Positions 60,701 through 64,000 of a stretch of DNA of 64,000 nucleotides are shown piece after piece. The DNA comes from Aquila chrysaetos chrysaetos (Eukaryota; Chordata; Aves; Accipitriformes; Accipitridae). The notes beneath the pieces are model-generated. The model ran no database searches, was not told the DNA's origin, and worked only from the letters and a program-made list of their open reading frames with translations. The stretch's first letter is position 1; the number at the start of each line of letters is the position of its first letter. The stretch covers positions 3,844,001 through 3,908,000 of the forward strand of contig NC_044029.1 of the NCBI RefSeq assembly GCF_900496995.4, written 5' to 3'. The position numbers were made by a program, and so were the translations under genes.

Positions 60701-61841
60701 CATCAAGCCTTCAGTGGCTAGGCAGTGAAGAGCTATTTAACTATTTAGAAAGCATCACTGTAAGTTGAATGTACCGGTAACTAATACGTGTGTCATAAAT
60801 GTGTCATTTTATGCCAGTGGTAGTTATATGAAGTATATGCTGTTTCTGATGTCTCACTCTAGGCAGCTAGACCAACAACTTTAAAATAAACCTCTTCAAG
60901 AAAATTGGTTATTTTTATCGAGTGCTCTCAATTTTCAGCTTGAGCCAATATTTACCTATTCAATCAGACCGGAGTTAAAATAAAGACTGACTGATAAGTA
61001 TTTGTTTAAAATCCAGAAGCCCCCCACTTTTCTTTCTTTCTTATTTCAGTTTTCTCGACTATCAGCTTGCTGTCACTAATTGCCACACCTCAACACTTTT
61101 CCACTAGAAAGCAGCCTGGGACTGATAAGAACCAAATATTTGGAAATCTGAGCTTTATTTGTTAAAAAATACACCTATTCTGGGGGAGGGGAGGTTCATG
61201 AAGAGTCCCCCACCCGAGCATCGCCTGCAGGACTGCTGGTCCCTGTGCTGGGCCACGCCACGTACCAGCGGCACCAACCTCTGCTTTAAGTTAATGGCGA
61301 AATGTCACTTGACACCCGTAGGGTCCGGACTTCACGTGGAAAGGGACGTGGGGGATCACGGGGGGGGTCACCTTGTGCGCACCGGGGTGGAGGTGGATTT
61401 ACTGCTCCTGCCGCTCGCGGAGCGGGAAGAGCGTCACGAGAGCCTGGTGCGTGCTCCCAGGGGATGCTCCCATCGCCATCCCACCCCCCCGACCCACCAC
61501 GGGGCTGGCTGACGTCCTCCTTTCTGCTTCCCTTGCTACGTTTCTGTGCCCAGGTGATATACCGAGCCCTGTCACCGCCTTACGCCGCAGAGGACCCGTA
61601 CAGCGCGGAAGCCCAGGCGCAGCTGAAGATCACCAACCTGCGGGTTCGGCTGCTGGAGCGGCAGGGTTGCCCCTGCCTCCCGGCCGTCCCGACCCCCCGG
61701 TCCCCGCAGCCCCCGCCGCCCCTGCACTACGCCATCTACGACTTCATCGTGAAGGGCAGCTGCTTCTGCAACGGCCACGCTGACCACTGCGTCCCCGTCG
61801 CCGGATTCAAGCCCGTCAAGGCGGCTGGCGTTTTCCATGTG
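39725..61841 (+). CDS. NTN4: NTN4, netrin-4 (beta-netrin), 5' part of gene: coding exons 1-3
   Basis: Coding exons in this window are 39725-39785, 43051-43580 and 61554-61841, giving residues 1-293 of a protein that is about 628 residues in mammals. Netrin-4 is a secreted basement-membrane protein related to laminin beta chains. It binds the laminin gamma-1 N-terminal domain and loosens laminin networks; it also affects vessel and axon growth. Seen here are a signal peptide (1 to about 28), a laminin N-terminal domain (about 30-262) with hallmark stretches CNPRMGNL, PRTWWQSA, KSPRPAAMVL and HYAIYDFIVKGSC, and the beginning of laminin-EGF module 1 (FCNGHADHC). Exon 3 ends at a phase-0 donor, so later LE modules and the C-terminal NTR domain are encoded beyond 64000. 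Phases agree throughout (61 + 530 + 288 nt). The gene lies head to head with SNRPF, as in human. Confidence 0.95.
39842..39863 (+). repeat. Poly-G homopolymer (22 nt)
   Basis: An uninterrupted run of 22 G, 56 nt into NTN4 intron 1. With the second G run it could form G-quadruplexes on the coding strand. Confidence 0.9.
39910..39928 (+). repeat. Poly-G homopolymer (19 nt)
   Basis: A second uninterrupted G run in NTN4 intron 1, 46 nt after the first, followed after 17 nt by a 15-nt T run (39946-39960). Confidence 0.9.
41318..41425 (+). repeat. MIR-like SINE 3' part
   Basis: GATAATAGCACTTACTTACC followed by CTCAGGAGAGCTGCGTAGG, then TTAATGTTTATACAGCCCTTTG follows the order of the 3' half of MIR/CORE-SINE elements (GATAATAGTACCTACCTC..GGGTTGTTGTGAGG..AAAGCGCTTTG). 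Highly diverged and thus ancient. Confidence 0.55.
43016..43033 (+). repeat. NTN4: Poly-C tract (18 nt) at the exon 2 acceptor
   Basis: An uninterrupted run of 18 C, 15 nt before the AG of NTN4 exon 2. It acts as, or replaces, the polypyrimidine tract. Confidence 0.9.
43051..43580 (+). CDS. NTN4: NTN4 coding exon 2 (laminin N-terminal domain, residues 21-197)
   Basis: The acceptor TGCCTTGCAG is preceded by an 18-nt C run that serves as pyrimidine tract; the donor is GAGAG followed by GTAGGT. The exon encodes the mature N terminus and most of the laminin N-terminal fold. Cysteines are at 32, 36, 55, 64, 74, 79, 82, 166, 183 and 193. One N-glycosylation sequon is seen, NCS at 165-167. Human netrin-4, as I remember it, has an additional NAT sequon in the segment that here reads CGRHAAEL, so this bird appears to lack one glycan site. 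GC content is very high, as is common in bird genes near CpG islands. Confidence 0.97.
44943..45265 (+). mobile_element. CR1 LINE, 5'-truncated 3' end
   Basis: The classic avian CR1 3' region is in sense orientation: AGGACAAGGGGTAACAGTTT, GAGGCACTGGAACAGGTTGC, GTTCAAGGCCAGGCTGGATG, GTTGGAACTAGATGATCTTT and CCAACCCAAACCATTC, ending in the short terminal repeat CATTCTGTGGTTCTG. Only the last 320 bp or so is present, the usual outcome of incomplete reverse transcription. No open reading frame remains. The 5' boundary is approximate; no target-site duplication is expected for this clade. Confidence 0.95.
49979..50170. other. CpG-dense patch inside NTN4 intron 2
   Basis: About twenty CpG dinucleotides in under 200 bp, standing out from the surrounding CpG-poor intron. 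It could be a small orphan CpG island (enhancer or alternative promoter). No exon or start could be assigned. Confidence 0.5.
59126..59194 (+). repeat. Ancient amniote repeat fragment
   Basis: GGGCCTGAGCGGGAATACTG followed by GCTCCATTGAAATCAG, then ATAACTCCCCCTGA follows an old amniote repeat pattern (GGCCTGATCC..ACTCCATTGAAGTCA..AACTCCC) that I recognise but cannot name securely. It is related in style to the fragment at 36817. Confidence 0.4.
60433..60501. repeat. Tandem repeat, 23-bp unit, 3 copies
   Basis: Three head-to-tail copies (60433-60455, 60456-60478, 60479-60501), each beginning GCAAGAAACGATGGTCGC or a close variant. The copies differ at a few bases. It lies in NTN4 intron 2, about 1.05 kb before exon 3. 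Confidence 0.9.
61554..61841 (+). CDS. NTN4: NTN4 coding exon 3 (end of laminin N-terminal domain, start of LE1, residues 198-293)
   Basis: Acceptor GTGCCCAG, donor CATGTG followed by GTACGT; 288 nt, phase 0 at both ends. It encodes VIYRALSPPY, the helix QLKITNLRVRLLERQ, a cysteine pair CPC (236-238), then a proline-rich linker (239-253), then HYAIYDFIVKGSC and the opening of laminin-EGF module 1 (FCNGHADHCVP). The linker replaces a polar segment of similar length in human netrin-4 as I recall it. The next exon should begin with codons for a residue followed by His-Gly-Lys-Cys. Confidence 0.97.
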
Positions 61842-64000
61842 GTACGTACACGCGCCCAACAACGTCTGCGCTGCGGGGAAGGGGAGTTTTAAAAACAGTA
61901 GGGATGGTATGGAGTATGGTATAGGTCCAAGTACGCGGTATTTGACGTGTGATGCCCTGAATTCCAAGCACAGTGAGCAAAAGCGGTCTTTACAAAGGAG
62001 GTGGTCTCCACGTTGGGCTGAAGTGCTGGGCTTCCCTTGTGCCTTGGTCCACCAGGACTCTCATCCTTCAAGGGTGCTCCACAGCCATTTATTTATTTAT
62101 TTCAGGTGGATCCTTAAAAAAAAATTAAAATTGCCGAGTCCCTTCTTCCCCCAAACGCTAACTTGCAATAACACAATATCTAAAAGATAATAAATGCAGT
62201 GCATCTTGATGACAAAGAAGGAGGAGAGCTTCTCCGAAGGTACTAGGCATCTTGTGATTGCCATTGCTTCTGGAGGATCCTCAGATATTGGGTTGGGTCC
62301 TGAACCGAGGGCCCAGAGAGCTGGGTCTTGGCTCTCACTCCCAGGCTCTCTATTGCACTTTGCAATACCTTTCTTCTCCCGATGAAAACCCTGTGCTCCA
62401 GTTTTGAGGGACTCCCATCGCAAGAGCTCTGAGCTCAAATCCCTTGACACCCACCAAGACCTAAACCCCAGTCCTCCCATGTCCTGAAGAAGCGAGAGCC
62501 GCTAACCCGTTGGGGAGGCGATGGGCACAGCAGCGGCCGATACATTGGATGCCTGCGGCATGGCACGCCTGCACCTTGTCGCTTTGGGGACACTCGCCAC
62601 CCCCAACACATCTTGTCCTTTCTACCCATCTTGGCTGGCTCTGAAAATCCTGGCTTTGCTGGCAGAGGAGCAGTAGGGAAAGCCGGGGCAGTCAAACATA
62701 CTGCGCTGAATAATGTTAGAAAGGGAAAGATCATAAAAAAACCATAAGGCAGTTACTCGAGGTAAGGAGGTCTGGCATCTGTCCAGCTCTTCGGGGAACT
62801 CTCATTTCACTTAAATTATGGTCTCAGACATGAAGCAGACAGCACGTTTCCCTTCTAATACAGCTAGTCTTGCAACATCTTGAAAATATACCAATTTGAA
62901 AGCGTGCAGCGCTATGATTGATAAGGCTGTTTCAAGTAGCACTGCTCTGCTTTCCACAGATGTTCCCTGAGCAAAAGTCTTTGAAAGGAGCTGTTTGCTC
63001 AGGATTATTTCGGTGGGATACAGTTGCACGGGAGCGTGCCCTGAGAGTTGTAACAGAGCCTGCAGCCAAATACGCTTCCAGTAGGGCTATAGCCTATGGA
63101 AACCATAGTGCGCAGGTAACAGGCAGTGCTGTGGGAAGGAATCAAGTGCCAAAATCGCACCGAAAACCAAAGCAAGAAATAGCAACAAACCCCCACGCCA
63201 GCCCCGAGGGGATGGGAAATTCAACTCCGGTTCTAAAAGTGCATGTGGCAGGAGTCCCAAAGGTGACGTTCCTGCAGTCAGGCTGACTCATTTTACTGTG
63301 CCTTACAGCTTTTTCTGCATGTCCCATAAGGGACGTGCCGGTGTAGGGGTGACATAGCCCCATGGTTTGCAGGGAGGGTCAGGGAATGGTAAGATGTTTC
63401 CTCTCCCAATACCAATTTTTCCATCATAGGACCAGGGCAGCTGGGGCTGAGCCCCGTCCATGCCAGGCTCCTGCCTGGCACGAGGCTGCTGCGATTCGGG
63501 GACTGCGGTAGCACCCCACTTGTGCATACCAGGCTGGGGTTTGCCAGTGCATTTCTTCAAGGTGGAAAAAGAGGATTATTTGCAAGATGATAGCAAGACA
63601 TGTGTGTGTGAATGAACAGAAAAGGGATGAAGGATTGCGGGGTCTGTGGCTGCTTAGCTGGGAGAAGGCAGAGAAACTTCTGAAAAGGGAGTAGGATTTC
63701 AGAGAGGGAGGATTTTTGTACATTTAATCTGAAAAAGTCACATAAAAGCTAATTCTGAAGAATTATGGTCAGTCATTCAAGTGTGAGATGGGGACTTCAG
63801 TCTTGTCTTTATGTAACTGTACCTACATGGGGTTTTAGCAGAACCTTCAGTGTAAAACCAAGGACAGCAAAAGCTGGGAAACACATTACCATTTCACAAT
63901 ATGATTATAAAGTCTGGCTCTGTTTTTATGCTTGTTTAGACCAGACCACTCCTGAAGAATACCTCCTAAGTTAGAGAGTTAACATCAAAATTTAAACGAG
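61842..64000 (+). other. NTN4: Start of NTN4 intron 3
   Basis: The intron opens with GTACGT and runs past the window edge. No further netrin exon was found: a search by eye for the expected next exon (His-Gly-Lys-Cys followed by a cysteine-rich LE module) was negative on the plus strand. No clear repeat was recognised. Confidence 0.7.

Larger units (their letters stand above)
43581..61553 (+). other. NTN4: NTN4 intron 2 (17,973 bp)
   Basis: This intron contains one clear CR1 tail (44943-45265), a small CpG-dense patch (49979-50170), an old amniote repeat fragment (59126-59194) and a 23-bp tandem repeat (60433-60501). Repeat-free AT-rich blocks at about 48540-48830 and 55330-55480 look like candidate regulatory sequence. 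No exon was recognised on either strand; open frames are short or composition-driven. Confidence 0.8.

Noticed and set aside
61842-64000. Further NTN4 exons
   Set aside because: No LE-type cysteine-rich frame with correct phase and splice sites was seen; the rest of the gene must lie beyond the window.

Overview
The window is vertebrate nuclear DNA, very probably from a bird, and most likely a neoavian. The evidence is compact introns, CpG-island promoters, a CR1 LINE tail of avian type (44943-45265), a solo LTR of a family I recognise from neoavian genomes (21111-21683), and worn amniote SINEs. Two protein-coding genes are present, head to head, as their mammalian orthologues are: SNRPF on the minus strand at the left edge and NTN4 (netrin-4) on the plus strand, of which only the first three coding exons fall inside the window. 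There are no operons, CRISPR arrays, rRNA or tRNA genes.

Layout. 155-1271 (minus): complete SNRPF, four coding exons, encoding the 86-residue Sm protein F of spliceosomal snRNPs. 1272-1560: TATA-less CpG promoter with an ETS pair and three CCAAT boxes facing both ways. 1561-39150: about 37.6 kb of intergenic DNA with a GC-rich 21-bp minisatellite, a MIR-like SINE, an unidentified open frame (17432-17740, minus), a 5S-rRNA-derived SINE, a 19-bp minisatellite, the solo LTR with its 5-bp target duplication, a CpG-rich patch (about 34640-35120) and an ancient palindromic repeat. 39180-39785: NTN4 CpG island, 5' leader and signal-peptide exon. 39786-43050: intron 1, full of long homopolymers. 43051-43580: exon 2, most of the laminin N-terminal domain. 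43581-61553: intron 2 with the CR1 tail, a CpG patch and a 23-bp tandem repeat. 61554-61841: exon 3, the end of the laminin N-terminal domain and the start of the first laminin-EGF module. 61842-64000: start of intron 3; the remaining NTN4 exons lie to the right of the window.

The two genes have unrelated jobs: SNRPF is a housekeeping splicing factor, and NTN4 encodes a secreted basement-membrane protein that binds laminin. Their pairing is inherited synteny. The most striking sequence feature is a perfect 36-bp inverted repeat with a 2-nt spacer (39601-39674) ending 50 nt before the NTN4 start codon. It would fold into an extremely stable GC hairpin in the mRNA leader if it is genuine and transcribed. 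All gene and repeat names come from recognising sequences by eye; no database search was run.
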